DNA of 64,000 nt from Symbiodinium natans (Eukaryota; Sar; Dinophyceae; Suessiales; Symbiodiniaceae): contig CAJNDS010000968.1 of NCBI GenBank assembly GCA_905221605.1, positions 754,157 to 818,156 of the forward strand. Reading direction: 5' to 3'. The position numbers and the translations under genes were made by a program. Positions 29,307-40,699 of this stretch are shown here, in pieces; position 1 is the stretch's first letter; the number at the start of each line of letters is the position of its first letter. Under the pieces are notes generated by a model. That model did no database searches. It worked only from the letters and a program-made list of their open reading frames with translations, and had not been told where the DNA came from.

Positions 29307-29367
29307 TCAAGGGCTCAGGAGGTCCTCCAACATGCCTGCCAAGAACTGGGCGTGTTGGAGCGCCAGG
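29307..29367 (-). CDS. Terminal exon, minus strand
   Basis: GGCTCAG| then LALQHAQFLAGMLEDLLSP and TGA at 29307. Bracketed by CCCTAAA (29268) and TTTAGGG (29390). Confidence 0.5.
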
Positions 29368-29389
29368 CTGAGCCTTGAGCCGCTTCGGG

Positions 29390-29447
29390 TTTAGGGTTTA
29401 GGGTTTAGGGTTTAGGGTTTAGGGTTTAGGGTTTAGGGTTTAGGGTT
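29390..29447 (+). repeat. Telomere-like array (TTTAGGG)n
   Basis: Eight perfect units. Confidence 0.95.
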
Positions 29448-29554
29448 GGGCTTCTTTTGGATATTTTCTTAAGGGTTTCGGGGACAGGCCCGACGAGAGT
29501 TTTGAGGGTTTCTGGGTCGGAAAGACATATGCGTGAAAGCCAAGTGGCACCCTC

Positions 29555-29760
29555 ACTCTCTCTCGCCTCGGCGCTCGCTCGATCTCTCTCTCTCTCTCAC
29601 ACTCTCTGACTCCCTCTCCCTCTCCCTCTCCCTCTCCCTCTCCCTCTCCCTCTCCCTCTCCCTCTCCCTCTCCCTCTCGCTCTTGCTCTCGCTCTTGCTC
29701 TCGCTCTGGCTCTCCGTCTCCCTCTCGCTCTCGCTCTCGCCCTCGCTCTCTCTCCTCGCG
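29555..29760 (+). repeat. Pyrimidine microsatellite (CTCCCT, CTCGCT)n
   Basis: Runs of CTCCCT and CTCGCT; Ser/Leu and Arg/Gly/Ala frames across it are artefacts. Confidence 0.95.
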
Positions 29761-30602
29761 TACTCAGTCCAGCTGTCACATGCGCCATCTACCCTCTCTC
29801 CTCAAGCCAAAACAGAGGATCTGGTTGTGACGGTAATGTTGTTTCGTTTGTGGGTGGGGGAAGGCGGTTGTATAGGGTCTGGGGTGCAAGGCTGAGGGGA
29901 GTGGATCAATCTTGAGGCCAGGCGGCTGGGAGTTCTCGCCAAGAAGAGCCCGGGCGACCTGCCAATAGCAGTGGATGTTTGGGGGTTTGGGGTTTCAGGT
30001 TTAAGGGTTCAGGGTTGCTCGTTTGGTGTCATCGCGTCCATAGGCTGAAAGGGCCTTCCTTGAAGATTGCGGATGCGATGGATGCCCTTTCCGGCCACTC
30101 ACTAGCTCTAAATACGCAACAAACGGCTGCCCCGATAGGGCCTTCCACTGCTCCAGTTTTTGCCCTGAGAACTGGAAAACCTCCTTAAACTTAAACCAAG
30201 CATGCGCAAGATAAAGACCTTAAACCTGACACCGCCAAAAAAACACCGAAGTTGAGGAAGCCAGTGGGTCAAACCTTAAACCCTGATCGGCATCCTCAAG
30301 CCCCCGGACACTCAAGAGGAGTGCAAGAGGTTCCCTTACTGTACGGCCCTTTTATTCCCTTAGACGGATCTTGACAAAGGGAACCTTTGGGGTCCAAGGT
30401 AGAGCCCCATGTTCTAAGCCCAAGCCCCAAGCACTTAACTAGGAGCCTCTTAGCCCCCTGGGCCCCGATTTCTGGAACCCGAAAACAGAAACCCTTTTCC
30501 ATCAGGGGTTTAGGGTTTTGTTCGGGCTAGGTTTTTTTCGGTTTAGGGTTTAGGGTTTAGGGTTTAGGGTTTCTTTTCCTAGAAACCCCCAGAGACAGAA
30601 AC

Positions 30603-30677
30603 CCAAAAAGAGCTGAGCCGTTTGGCATCGGGAGCTCGGAGCGTCAGCCGCTGCATCTCGCCCAGGATCTGGAGCAC
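30603..30677 (-). CDS. Exon-like block, 25 codons
   Basis: CTGGGAG|GTG to TTTTGG|GTTTCTG, phase 0 at both ends, VLQILGEMQRLTLRAPDAKR. Short telomere arrays on both sides (30540-30571, 30723-30765). Confidence 0.5.
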
Positions 30678-30776
30678 CTCCCAGACTCATGGTGTGCGCC
30701 ACCGGTTCAGGATTTTAGGGGCTGGGTTTAGGGTTTAGGGTTTGGGGTTTAGGGTTTAGGGTTGAGGGCTTCTGGT

Positions 30777-30965
30777 TTAGGGTTTACTGCAGGGTGAAGT
30801 TTCGGGCCAGGGTGCCATCTTGCGCTGGGAGGGGAAACGCAGGTTGCCGCGCATGTTCACGAAGGGCCCTCGACACTCGTAACTCCCTCTCTGCTGAGAG
30901 GGCTCAGGATCACGCTTTAGGGTGTCCCAGCTACAGTCGAACCAGGCTTGGGGGGGCTGTCTCAT
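30777..30965 (-). CDS. Exon-like open block
   Basis: Frame with QPPQAWFDCSWDTLKRDPEP, ordinary composition. Splice sites not fixed. Confidence 0.4.
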   Translation of the reverse strand: MRQPPQAWFDCSWDTLKRDPEPSQQRGSYECRGPFVNMRGNLRFPSQRKMAPWPETSPCSKP

Positions 30966-31012
30966 GAGGGTTTATACCCTAAACTCTCAATCCTAAACCC
31001 TCAACCCTAGAC

Positions 31013-31078
31013 CGCGACAAAAAGAGCGCCGCGCTTTGCCGCCTGCACTGGCGTCAGCGTCTCCATGAGTCGAGCTAC
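31013..31078 (-). CDS. Exon-like block, 22 codons
   Basis: GCATCAG|GTA to GCG|GTCTAGGG; VARLMETLTPVQAAKRGALF. Bracketed by CCCTAAA-like (30978) and TTTAGGG (31119). Confidence 0.5.
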
Positions 31079-31118
31079 CTGATGCGCAGGAAGGGAAGTG
31101 TTCCCAGCAGGGGGTGAT

Positions 31119-31170
31119 GGTTTAGGGTTTAGGGTTTAGGGTTTGGGGTTTAGGGTTTAGGGTTTAGGGT
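31119..31170 (+). repeat. Telomere-like array (TTTAGGG)n
   Basis: Seven units, one TTTGGGG. Confidence 0.93.
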
Positions 31171-31297
31171 GCGGAAGTCCTACAGCTCTGAACCTTGCCA
31201 GTCCGTCCTAGAGACTGAACGATCTCCCGGGAATCTCCTTCACCGTTTCACTTTGATTTGGGTTTGGGGCTTCTTCAGCTAGGTCAAATAACCCTAC

Positions 31298-31375
31298 CCT
31301 AAACCCTAAACCCTAAACCCTAGACCCTAGACACTAAACCCTAAACCCTAAACCTACCCTAAACCCCAAACCCTT
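31298..31375 (+). repeat. Telomere-like array (CCCTAAA)n, interrupted
   Basis: Includes CCCTAGA variants. Confidence 0.9.
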
Positions 31376-31847
31376 CCATGCACCACGCTCTTGGGGCTGG
31401 ATATCGCGTGGCGTGGAAGGCATTTGTAGTTCGGGCTTCTGGGGGTTTAAGGTTCCGGGCTTACAGACCCTGAATCGGAGAACCCTTATCTACCCCCTAT
31501 CACCCCAGAAAGCCCAGGGCTAGTACTTCACAACCCTTTTCTTCCCTTCGACCAAAATGGTCGTATAGAGTTTGGGCCAAAGCCCTCCCGCACCCTGCTG
31601 CTCTCCTCCAACCATCCTTACGAGTTGGGACCTTCTGAGTTTAGGGTTTGGGGTAGTTCATTGTTATGAATCCTCCTTGAGACCATGAAAGAAAACACCG
31701 CTCGGCCCCAGCCCTTTTTCATTAGACCTGTGGGCGAAGGTCCCCCGGCAACCCCCCCTCCCCCCCAACCCAAGCCCTTCTTCCTAAACCTGTGGTTCGT
31801 TAGAGGTGTTCGTCTGTTCCCAAGCCTGCCACAAAGCTCGAGAAGCC

Positions 31848-31921
31848 CTGACTTCGCCTCCGCCCGCTGAGCCAGCTCGGCCGCCGCCATCTTAGCCTTT
31901 TCAGCTGCCTCGCGCGCCCGG
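31848..31921 (-). CDS. Exon-like block, Ala/Glu-rich helix
   Basis: TTTCCTCAG| then RAREAAEKAKMAAAELAQRA, a probable coiled coil. Donor not fixed. Confidence 0.45.
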
Positions 31922-32154
31922 CTGAGGAAAATGGGAATGATTGTCAGGGTTTAGGGTTGGGGAAGTGGGGCGGTCGGGGGGGGTTGTAGGGTTTGGGGTT
32001 TGAGGAAACCGGGTGTAGAGTTGAGGGTTATAGGGCTTTGGGGGGTTTAGCAATCCAGGGTGGTGGGGGTTGAGGGTTCTAAGGATTTTGGGTTCAGGAA
32101 AGGCTTCGGGGGCAGAGATGGGAGTTGGGAGATTCTAGGGCTTTTCGGCGTTTC

Positions 32155-32253
32155 GCACACATCGTCCAGAGGCAATTTCAAGCTACCCGCACGGCGCATG
32201 GTGCGTGGTGAGTTTAGGGCCTTCTCGAGTCGACCAAGGAAAGCAAACCGCAC
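32155..32253 (-). CDS. Exon-like block
   Basis: CTAAAG|GTG; the array itself gives the acceptor. RFAFLGRLEKALNSPRTMRR then LDDVCET. Confidence 0.45.
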
Positions 32254-32257
32254 CTTT

Positions 32258-32340
32258 AGGGTTTAGGGTGATTTAGGGTTTTAGGGTTATTTAGGGGTTA
32301 GGGTTTAGGTTTAGGGTTTAGGGTTTAGGGCTTAGGGCCT
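32258..32340 (+). repeat. Telomere-like array (TTTAGGG)n, interrupted
   Basis: TTTAGGG with ATTTAGGG spacers. Confidence 0.9.
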
Positions 32341-32376
32341 AGGGCTTTTTGGGGAAGAAAAAAATCGAAACCTAAC

Positions 32377-32517
32377 CCCGCGGAGCCCAGCAACACCCAG
32401 GCCTCCTGTTCCTTCTGCCGCTGCAGCTTGTCCACAATGGTGTCCACTTTCGGGAGGGTCGCCGGGTCGATGAGACTGGGCCCTACCAGAAGGGGATGCC
32501 AGTCGCAAAGTATGCTG
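32377..32517 (-). CDS. Exon-like block, about 46 codons
   Basis: GGTCAG| then SILCDWHPLLVGPSLIDPAT ... VDTIVDKLQRQKEQEAWVLL, one of the clearest coding blocks. Donor either GC (TCC|GCGGGG) or GT (GG|GTTAGG). Family unknown. Confidence 0.6.
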
Positions 32518-32562
32518 CTGACCACGAGAAGGGGTTTAGGGCTTAGGGTTTAGGATTAGGGT

Positions 32563-32769
32563 TTAGGGTTTGTGCACCCACCTTCCTACGCTGACTTGGG
32601 ATCTTTGGGGCCCCGACCTTGGTGGGGCTCCAGAAAAATCCACGAAACCTTGCGTGGCATAAAGCCCAACACAGACCCATGACTTCCAGCACGCCAGACC
32701 ACCGAACATCTCAGAATATTGGGCATCAAGCTTTAGCACCGTGGAGAGGGCTAGGGTGGCAGCACACAA
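32563..32769 (-). CDS. Exon-like open block
   Basis: Frame containing LALSTVLKLDAQYSEMFGGL and a hydrophobic WVCVGLYATQGF stretch. Possibly upstream of the 32377 exon. Confidence 0.4.
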   Translation of the reverse strand: MCAATLALSTVLKLDAQYSEMFGGLACWKSWVCVGLYATQGFVDFSGAPPRSGPQRSQVSVGRWVHKP

Positions 32770-34279
32770 GCCTGATAGCTGGGAGGGGGGGGATGAAGGA
32801 CATGAAGGGTCTGGTGCACGTGTTGTGGTGAAAGTGAAAGCGCACCTAGACTTGGCGCCCAGCTACTGCTTCGAGGGCGAGGCAACCAGCTACTTATGGT
32901 TGTTGACTTTAGAGTTTGACCACCAAACGCAGAGGCGGGCCGCTTTTCCTAATGCTAACGCGCATGCATTTGATGCTGGCCGCCCGCATGCCTGCTTCAC
33001 AGGAGGGGGGGGGGCGTGGCGTACGTTGGCGAGGGCATGGGTCAGCCAGTGTCGAGGCCAAACCAGGAAGGCGGGAGGGTTTTGGATTGAGGGTTCAGTG
33101 TTTCGGCCGGGGGGAACTCTTAGAGGTTTCGCCTGTGCAGTTTCCGGGCTTGGGTAGCTTCGGCGGACAGACCCATGGCCCATGGCCGATCCGCGTGGGT
33201 GAAACCGCTATGGAGACATAAACTCTGCACTCTGCAAGTTAGCCCGAAACCCTTCCGCCCAACCCGGTGTTCCCGGAACTTTCACAAGCTTACCGCAAAA
33301 ACCGATGCCCGACAGCCCTTTTATAAGTCGCATACACTGCCTGTTCCAGCCCTAAGCCCAAAACCCTTCTTTCTCCACCGGACTCGCTCAACAGGTGCAG
33401 CAATCCCAACCCCAAACCCCAAACCCCAAACCCCAAACCCTACACTCCAAACCCTAAAACGCGTATACTCCCTAAACCCCAAAGCCCTAAACAGTCCCCT
33501 CATTGTGTCCCTCTAAACCTGCAGCTTCCTGGGGCAAAGGTTCGGGGTTGTTCTGCTCCTTTCGGGGATGCCCTGGGGCCTCACGCTAGGTGTCCCCCAA
33601 CCTGGAAGCAACAAAGGTTTTAGGGTGTGTTTCGCTCCAACATAGCTGGGCGAACCGCATCGCAGGGATGGGTTCGGGTGTAGGGTTTAGGGTTTAATTC
33701 GTGCTACATCGACGGCACCGTCCCTCCCTCCCACAAAAACATGACTAGCTCAAGCACCACAAAAAATAGAAAAATAATAATCGTGTTGTTGTGCCTGCGC
33801 CTTGCTGCCCCGAAACCCTGGACCCCTTCTTTTTACAACCCTAAACCCTGAACCAAATCCCCAAACTCGCCTGGGGCGCTCGTGCAAGACATATAGACAC
33901 AGCAGATTGGACAGACGCACAGAAAGCCGTGCAAGGGTCTTTTTAGGGCCCTTTCTGCTTGTAAGCCCGCGGTTGTTGTGGGGCGGGGAATTGTCGCTCT
34001 GGGAGCATTGCACTGCGCTGATAACCAAAATTGATTGGCAGTTACATGCAGCAGCGGCATGTCATAACAAGCAAGAGAAGCGGTTGACAGAACTTCCCCA
34101 CTTGATCCTTGAGCCTGGGGCCTAAGCTACTGAGCTCATGCATCGCTGGGCCCACTCCGATCAGCAAGCGGCGACATCATGTCGATGTAACTTTGGTACC
34201 TGAGGGCGGAATTTCAAACTTTAAACCCTAAACCCTAAACCAGGAGGCCCTGCAAAGACCCGGAACTTTCTGCTGCGGG

Positions 34280-34351
34280 CTACTTGAAGTACTCCCATTT
34301 GCTGTCCGGGGTGGTCACGAAGCAGTCCTCTTGAGAGCGCTGCCGCCACAA
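34280..34351 (-). CDS. Terminal exon, minus strand
   Basis: WRQRSQEDCFVTTPDSKWEY then FK and TAG at 34280. Clear stop just before a CCCTAAA cluster at 34220. Confidence 0.5.
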   Translation of the reverse strand: MWRQRSQEDCFVTTPDSKWEYFK

Positions 34352-34642
34352 CAGTAATGCCTTCCCCAGCAGCTCAGCTTGCCAAGGAAAACCTTTTGAA
34401 ACTGGACTCAATTAGGGCATTAGGCTACTGGGGTATTGAAGTGCATTCGGGTATTAGGATCTCAGGCACAGAGGCTAATCCCACGAAACCCGAAACCCGT
34501 GTTTTCAATGACTCGGTCTGCCAGCTGTTGGAAAGGGCAGGGCGCGTTCCGCAGAACAATATAGGGGCCTTGCTTGATTAGCATAGGGCTTTGGGGAATT
34601 ATGCAGTACAATTCTATAGTGAGCATAAGGGGAGAGCCCCTG

Positions 34643-34965
34643 TCACCGCTCCGCGCTTGGTGAGGGTGGTAGTCGTCCGGGCGCCGTGGGCAGCACCTTC
34701 CTTGCACGCCTGAAGCCTCCGGTTCGCGGGAAGCCAAGGGCACCAAGCGACCTCATGGACTCTTCATCAACGCCGTAACCATACGCACGAAGAGCCTCAA
34801 GCAAGGACAATTTCCGCGCACAAAAGCGAGCATAGCCTTCTGCGGTTCCAGGGGATAAAATGAGGCCAATGCCGAAATAATCATTGCAAACGAGGCTTTC
34901 CATTCGGGACCCCGGTGAGCACGAAGGGCCAAACCAGACAATCAGCGAAGGCAGGAGACAGGCCA
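34643..34965 (-). CDS. Exon-like open frame, about 107 codons
   Basis: Starts at an ATG (MACLLPSLIVWFGPS) and includes MESLVCNDYFGIGLILSPGT and a helical LSLLEALRAYGYGVDEES. Two other minus frames are also partly open, which lowers confidence. Possibly upstream of the 34280 terminal exon. Confidence 0.45.
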
Positions 34966-35147
34966 TTGAAAAAGCACCGCCCCCCCCCCCCCCCCAAGGG
35001 TCTCCATGAGCGACTCCGAACAGCCCTAACACCTTCCCTAAGAAGCCTAGAAACTCCACAAGAACCTAGTTGCTGAGTACCCTGGGCCAAAAAAGGTTAA
35101 CCTTTACAAACTTGGTAGGATTGTATCTACCCCAAGAAAGTTAAAAG

Positions 35148-35228
35148 TTACCTACTCAGCTACGAAGAGAAGTTCATGCCCTGAACAGCCATAAGGCCCT
35201 CTACAGGAGCAGTCTCTCGCTCCTAAAA
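35148..35228 (-). CDS. Terminal exon after hairpin intron
   Basis: Continues the 35332 exon after removal of a 103-nt hairpin intron: FLGARDCSCRGPYGCSGHEL then LFVAE and stop. Confidence 0.4.
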
Positions 35229-35331
35229 CTGCTGGTTTTAAAGGGAATGAGGGAATGAGGTACCCTCTATAATCCCTTACAGAGGGTATTTTTTAGGGAG
35301 AGGAAGGGTACCTCATTCCCCAGTAACCAAC
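35229..35331 (-). mobile_element. Hairpin family D, copy D2, as a GT-AG intron
   Basis: Core 35233-35328 has inverted GGGAATGAGGTACC ends. TTACT|GTTGG ... CAGCAG|TTTT gives a 103-nt intron, and excision keeps the frame open on both sides. Confidence 0.6.
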
Positions 35332-35417
35332 AGTAAGTCTCCTGGTAGTGCTGTAGCAGCTCTTCGACTTGCGAGTCGCTGATCTCCGCGTGCATGTAGG
35401 TTCTGCGATCGTTCGAT
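35332..35417 (-). CDS. Exon with EF-hand-like helix
   Basis: CCCTCAG| then RTYMHAEISDSQVEELLQHY, resembling the entering helix of an EF-hand. Directly followed by the hairpin intron. Confidence 0.5.
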
Positions 35418-35443
35418 CTGAGGGAGCTAAATCATCAAAATAC

Positions 35444-35560
35444 GTATGTATGTATATATATATATACATATATATATACATAGACAGATTATATACATAT
35501 ACATATACATATACGTATACATATACGTATACATATACATATACATATACATATGTACTA
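35444..35560 (+). repeat. (TA)n / (ATACAT)n microsatellite
   Basis: TATATA then ATACAT hexamers. Confidence 0.95.
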
Positions 35561-35889
35561 ATGAGCTCACACTTTTGGCCTCTACAGCTTCTGCCCACAT
35601 ACACATATATCCCGACACGCGACGAGAGAGGTGAGGGAGAGACAGAGAGAGCGAGAGACACAGACGTACATCCGTTTATATCTCCACGAATCATACTGAG
35701 ATGTGTGTGTGTATACTTTTTCTGTGTGTGTGTGCGTGTGTGCATCAAACACATTGATGTATATGTAGGGCCTCGGTTCAAGGTCACAGCAAAAAGCAAA
35801 AGAACCAACTGAAAGAGGAGGCTTAAGCTTTCGGGCAATATAATATAACGGCATGCGGACCCTAAACCCTAAACCCTAAACCCTAAATA

Positions 35890-35985
35890 GAGGGCTCAGA
35901 GTCCTGAGCGCTTCACGCAGGTCATGTACCCGGATGAGGCCGTCCGGCGCATTCCGCGCGAAGGCCCTTGCAACCGTTGGAGCTT
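35890..35985 (-). CDS. EF-hand-like exon
   Basis: Acceptor ATCCTAG|AAG then APTVARAFARNAPDGLIRVH and DLREALRTLSP. The NAPDGLIRVHD segment fits a degenerate Ca2+-binding loop (Gly at 6, Ile at 8, acidic at 12) followed by a helix as in calmodulin-like proteins. Bracketed by CCCTAAA (35863) and TTTAGGG (36000). Confidence 0.55.
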
Positions 35986-36163
35986 CTAGGATGCAAGGGT
36001 TTAGGGTTTAGGGTTTAGGGTTTTATGGATGGCTGAAAGGGTTTATTAGGGTTCAAGAGTTCAGTGCAGGGTGGTTTTGGGATATCATCAGGCCAGCTAA
36101 CTATGCGCCTTCCAGCTGGATACTCTGGACTAGACTTTCGACCAGAACCCTAAACCCTAAACC

Positions 36164-36232
36164 CTATAGACAAGAACCCAATAAGAGAGCTTGCAGGGAG
36201 AGCCTACGAAAAGTCGCCGCAGGCAGTCGCTG
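36164..36232 (-). CDS. Exon-like block between opposed arrays
   Basis: TGCCTCAG| then QRLPAATFRRLSLQALLLGS and stop. CCCTAAA (36145) left, TTTAGGG (36296) right. Confidence 0.4.
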   Translation of the reverse strand, partial: QRLPAATFRRLSLQALLLGSCL

Positions 36233-36295
36233 CTGAGGCAAGGAGCAAAGGTCATTTCTCATAGTTCGGGCGATCAAGAGCTGGAACATTACAAG

Positions 36296-36355
36296 GGTTT
36301 AGGGTTTAGGGTTTAGGGTTTAGGGTTTAGGGTTTAGGGTTTAGGGTTTAGGGTT
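36296..36355 (+). repeat. Telomere-like array (TTTAGGG)n
   Basis: About eight perfect units. Further arrays: CCCTAAA 36443-36480, TTTAGGG 36619-36664, 37634-37660, 38010-38050. Confidence 0.95.
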
Positions 36356-37455
36356 TTTCTGGACCCCAAGCGGAACAGACAACGGCCCAAGTCAAGCTCT
36401 AGGCAGAATCAGCAGCAATTGACACCAGCTCGTTTATGGAACCCCTAAACCCTAAACCCTAAACCCTAAACCCTAAACCTTAAAACCCTGAACCACCTCT
36501 GCTAATCATTGTGCGTCGGAACCTCAGGCTCTTCTGACCTTTTGCATCCGGCCTCGTGGCAGACCCTGAACCCTTAAACCCTTTCGGTTTGGCGAGGCTT
36601 TGGTCCCTGGTGGTTTTTGGGTTTAGGGTTTAGGGTTTAGGGTTTAGGGTTTAGGGTTTAGGGACCCAAGTAGGAGGCAGCTTGCCTTTCATCTCCCTAC
36701 CTGAACCCCCCCCCCCCCCCCCCTCAAAAAAAAAACCTCCCGAGCCCCACCCGGCACCCCCAAGACGCAGAAAAAGAGCTCTGGGAACCCAAGGCGCCCT
36801 AGCAACCTTGAAAAAAAAAAACCTGAAGCTGTCCAGCAGCCTTGGAGCTCCGAGAAACCCCTCACAGTAGAAGCCTAAAAATTGGAAACCCAACAGCCTA
36901 AGAGTCGTGTGTAGGGAATCCCAGCACTAATTGCCTTTAATTTTGCGGTTCACGATAAAGCCCCTCAATCCCGAAGTGCCTTACAATGAACTCTGCGAGC
37001 CCCCCCAACTGCAGACTCGGCGCTTAAATGCCTGGCTGATGTCCTCGGGCTCGTAGTCGATCCTGAATGGGGGCTTTTTTGGGTGGAGAAAGTTAGGTTA
37101 GGACTTGGGATGCTTTTTTCGCCCCCTGCACACAAAATCAAAATTCCGGATTTTGCTAAGGAACCTCAAGAGTAAGATGCCCGAAGCGGATTCGGCAGAC
37201 GAAAAATCTGGCACCCTAGTCTTAGCTAGTCCAGCCCGAAATCTAGAGGGCCTAAGGCCGCTAAACTCAAAGCACACAAACCGGCCCCGCCCTACGAACC
37301 CTAAACCTGCCGCGCAGGCGCTGCATCTTCCGAGCCATGGAAGCACACAGCTCAGCGAAGTTGATCCTGGGCGAGGAGGCGGGGGGGAGGGGGATTAGAG
37401 TTTATAAGGTTTAGAGCCCTCAACCCGAAGCCTGCAGGGTGAGCGGGCCAGAGGG

Positions 37456-37479
37456 GGGGGGGGGGGGGGGGGGGGTTTC
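37456..37479 (+). repeat. Poly-G run
   Basis: About 24 G. Similar runs at 10749, 15157 and 51568, and poly-C at 28300, 34980 and 36708. Confidence 0.95.
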
Positions 37480-37770
37480 GGGAGGCATCAGAAATTCACT
37501 AAAGTCACAGCCCAACAATTAATATGAGCCTTTCAAAGGGATCCCCTATATTCCCCTATATACCCCATAAAACCCAAGGGCCCATACTATACACAGGGCT
37601 CAAAGACCTGCTTGGAATTTAGATCTTGGAGCAGGGTTTAGGGTTTAGGGTTTAGGGCTTCTCACAAGGGTGGCTAACATGTTCCCAGATGCTCGCCATC
37701 GCCGTCGACGTCTATCTCAGCCATCAGGGCATCCTGGTTACGTTGAAGCATCGAAGACAAAAAGCCACAT

Positions 37771-37860
37771 ATATATATATATATATGTATATATATGTGT
37801 ATATATATATGTATATATATATGTATATATATACATATATATATATGTATATATATATAA
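37771..37860 (+). repeat. (TA)n / TATATG microsatellite
   Basis: Ends in a family-A half hairpin (37863-37905, GGGGGAACATCCCAA). Confidence 0.93.
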
Positions 37861-38839
37861 TCCCTGTTGAGGACTGTTAGTGTTACAGGGGGAACATCCC
37901 AACAAAGCACCCAAGACGAGCGGCCATCTGCAGCGGGCTGAGCTTTAGCCCCACGGTCTCCAGGAGCTGCTCGAGATCGTCCACGCCTTGGGGGGGGAGA
38001 ATTTGGGTTTAGCGTTTAGGGTTTAGGGTTTTGGGTTTTTGGGGTTTAGGGCGTGCCAAACGGAAGCGTGCTTTGGGAGCGCGCAGTAGTTTGTAGACCT
38101 ACCCACCCCAGGACCGCCCACTTACAACTCATATGGAGTTAAGACCTTCTTTTATTTTCTTACAAAGCATCACATGTCAGCACTCACTCGGAGGACATGA
38201 CTGCCCTCCACACCAAAATGACCTGCCTGCCCCAACAAAACGCCCCCTGGTCGGCCAGGGACCCAGGGGTCTCCACTGAACAAGAGAGTGGGGTGGCGGG
38301 TGGGTTTAGGGTTTTGGGTGTGTGGTTTCGGGTTTAGGGTTTAGGGTTAATAAAGGACCCTGATAGGAGACCCCCAAAGGGTAAGAAATAAGGACCCCAA
38401 ATAAGGTACTCCTAAATTCGGGCACACCCAGCTTTAAGTTGAGGGTTCGGAGTTTCGGGTTGAGGGTTGAGGTTGGAGGGGGCTGGGTAGAGAGGGGTGC
38501 TGGCTAGGGCCTTATGAGGCCGAGGAGTACAGGTCCCTCAGCACGAGCCCAGCCTAAGGCTCAAGGACCAAAGCCCTCCGTGAAGCAACGGCAAGCTCCT
38601 GAGGCTTCGGCCGATGGAGCCCTGCTCATTCCAGTCCTGAGTTGTATCGCGTTTGGGGTTAAGGGTTTAGGGTTGACCCCGGACTTCCCAACATGAGTGC
38701 ATGCTGGACCCATCTCACGGCGAGAAGGGTTTAGGGGGTATAGGGTTTCCACTCTCACACTCGCACCGGGGCAGGCAAGGCTTCAGTCCAATCATTCGTC
38801 CTGACATCATGCGCGGATGGTGCATCCACACGACTCACA

Positions 38840-38930
38840 TGGTGATTTCTCTAAGTTTTGGGGTTCCTCATTATAAGGCCCCTCTTACTTAGGGTACCCA
38901 AAAGGGCACCATGATTTAGAGAAATGACCA
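38840..38930. mobile_element. Hairpin element E1
   Basis: Ends TGGTGATTTCTCTAA and TTAGAGAAATGACCA, 91 bp, CA on both flanks. Confidence 0.6.
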
Positions 38931-39375
38931 CATGGATTTGGGGATTGGTTTTTGCCACCCGCCTAGCTGACAGTCAGGCCACATTGCAGGGACTCATTCC
39001 GGAAATGGCTGTCATTGGGGAAAAGGAAGAAATCGTGCGTGGTAAAGGTAACGCAGAAAAGTTTGGGGGCTCTCCAATCCACTCTGGGTTTCTTTTCGTG
39101 ATCAGGATGGTTTTTTAGGGCGCCGCACTGGGAGGCTTTCGGGTTTACAGTTGGATTTGGGGGGGTGGGGGGGTGGCCATTGAAGACTGTTGTCTTTTTT
39201 TGCCGCCCTGTTTTGGGGTGTTTCGGAAGCCTGCAGGCACCAAATGCTCTCCGGGGAGTTATGTAGTCTCATGGGGCAAGGGATATAGGGCCCCCACAGA
39301 AAAGGTCCCAAAAAAAAAACAATCGAGTTCCAAGTCAAGGCCAGAGTCGGTAATCTGGATGTTGTCGTCGCTCAT

Positions 39376-39418
39376 GCCGGCGCTTCGCGCCTGGGCTCAG
39401 GCGCCCAGGGAGTGCTTG
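39376..39418 (-). CDS. Terminal exon after hairpin F1 (possible)
   Basis: If F1 and one TG copy are removed, the upstream frame continues STPWAPEPRREAPA and stops at 39376. Confidence 0.35.
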
Positions 39419-39532
39419 CTTGGAGGTTCATGGGATAGGGGGTGAGAAGTAGGGTAAACCAGCATAGTACGGGTTTATAACCTGATTTAGGGTACTTACA
39501 GTCCTGGTTAGAACTACCCATGAACCTCCAAG
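39419..39532. mobile_element. Hairpin family F, copy F1, possible intron
   Basis: Inverted ends CTTGGAGGTTCATGGG / CCCATGAACCTCCAAG (16 bp perfect), 114 bp, TG on both flanks. Confidence 0.65.
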
Positions 39533-39534
39533 TG

Positions 39535-39637
39535 AGGTTGAGGGCTCAGGGTGCTGCCACAAGGCTGCGAAGTACCACTCTGTAGTGACAAACCGATCAC
39601 CCAACAGCCCAACCGAGTCAGCATACCCGTGAAGCAA
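39535..39637 (-). CDS. Exon-like block ending at hairpin F1
   Basis: LHGYADSVGLLGDRFVTTEW then YFAALWQHPEPSTS up to the element edge. Confidence 0.45.
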
Positions 39638-40615
39638 TAGCCCAGAAGAAGCCCTAAAGCCCTAAACCCTAAACCCTAAACCTAAGCCCCCACTTTGGAA
39701 GTTCAATGTAAAGGAAAGACTAGAAGCTTGAGGCCACTTGTCATCAGGCATGGGCTGAGCCCAGATTTCCGCCACCCCACCGGCCAGTTGCCGTCAAGGA
39801 ACATAAACGTCAGCCACCAGAACAGGGAAACTAAGACCATGTACTCCATGATGTGTATGTGTATATATATATATATATGTATGTATATCTCTATCTGCCC
39901 AAATATGTTTAAAGAGAGCAGCTTAATTCAAATTCCAGAAAAAGCAAGGCGGTACTGGTAAGTTGTTTTCTGCTCTGACTACATCCGCCACACCTTAACC
40001 CTCAACCCTGGACCCACACGCCACTGCCTGGCTCAACTGCTTGAACAGGCAGAAGATCTGTCGAAATTCCTGCTCAAGGGTATAATGGTTGGTGAAACCT
40101 GGCAATCAGGCATATTCAAAGACACGGACAGCCTCAAGCCCACGTTGCAACGCGAGTAGGACACAAGGTTGTGGACATGAGATGCGCGCGGCAATCCTGG
40201 TGCATGTTCCCCAACAAGCTGTAAGCAGGGGAGGGGGTACTGGGCTCTCTGAGATATGGCCGTCCTCCTTGTCTTCGTCGGTGATGCCCCGCTTCTTCAC
40301 CACAGCGGCTTGCACCAACTCCTCAGCCCGGATTCGGGGTTTAGGGTTTAGGGTTTAGGGTTTAGGGTTTGGGGTGTGGCAAAGCTTTGCTGGCTTCATG
40401 CTTGCATCTGCTTCGAATGTCAAGGCGGCGTTTTAATGACCATCGTCGTTGTAGTACCAGATACGCATGATAACACATCACCACCCTCCTCCTCATCATA
40501 TCCATCCACATCGCCACCACCATCATAGGCTTCAGCGTTTTTGTTGCTTTGTGGAGTTGAGTAGGCCCTCTAGAGCCGTACCCTGATGCCCCACAGTCCA
40601 AGAGAAAAGTGCTGC

Positions 40616-40680
40616 CTAAACCCTAAACCCTAAACCCTAAACCCTGAACCCTAAACCCTAAACCCTAAACCCTAAACCCT
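40616..40680 (+). repeat. Telomere-like array (CCCTAAA)n
   Basis: Nine units, left bracket of the 40700 exon. Confidence 0.95.
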
Positions 40681-40699
40681 GCTGGCTTCGCCCGTCCAC

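Noticed and set aside
29533-29895. Ser/Leu-rich ORF and Arg/Gly-rich antisense ORF
   Set aside because: Translation of a CTCCCT/CTCGCT microsatellite.
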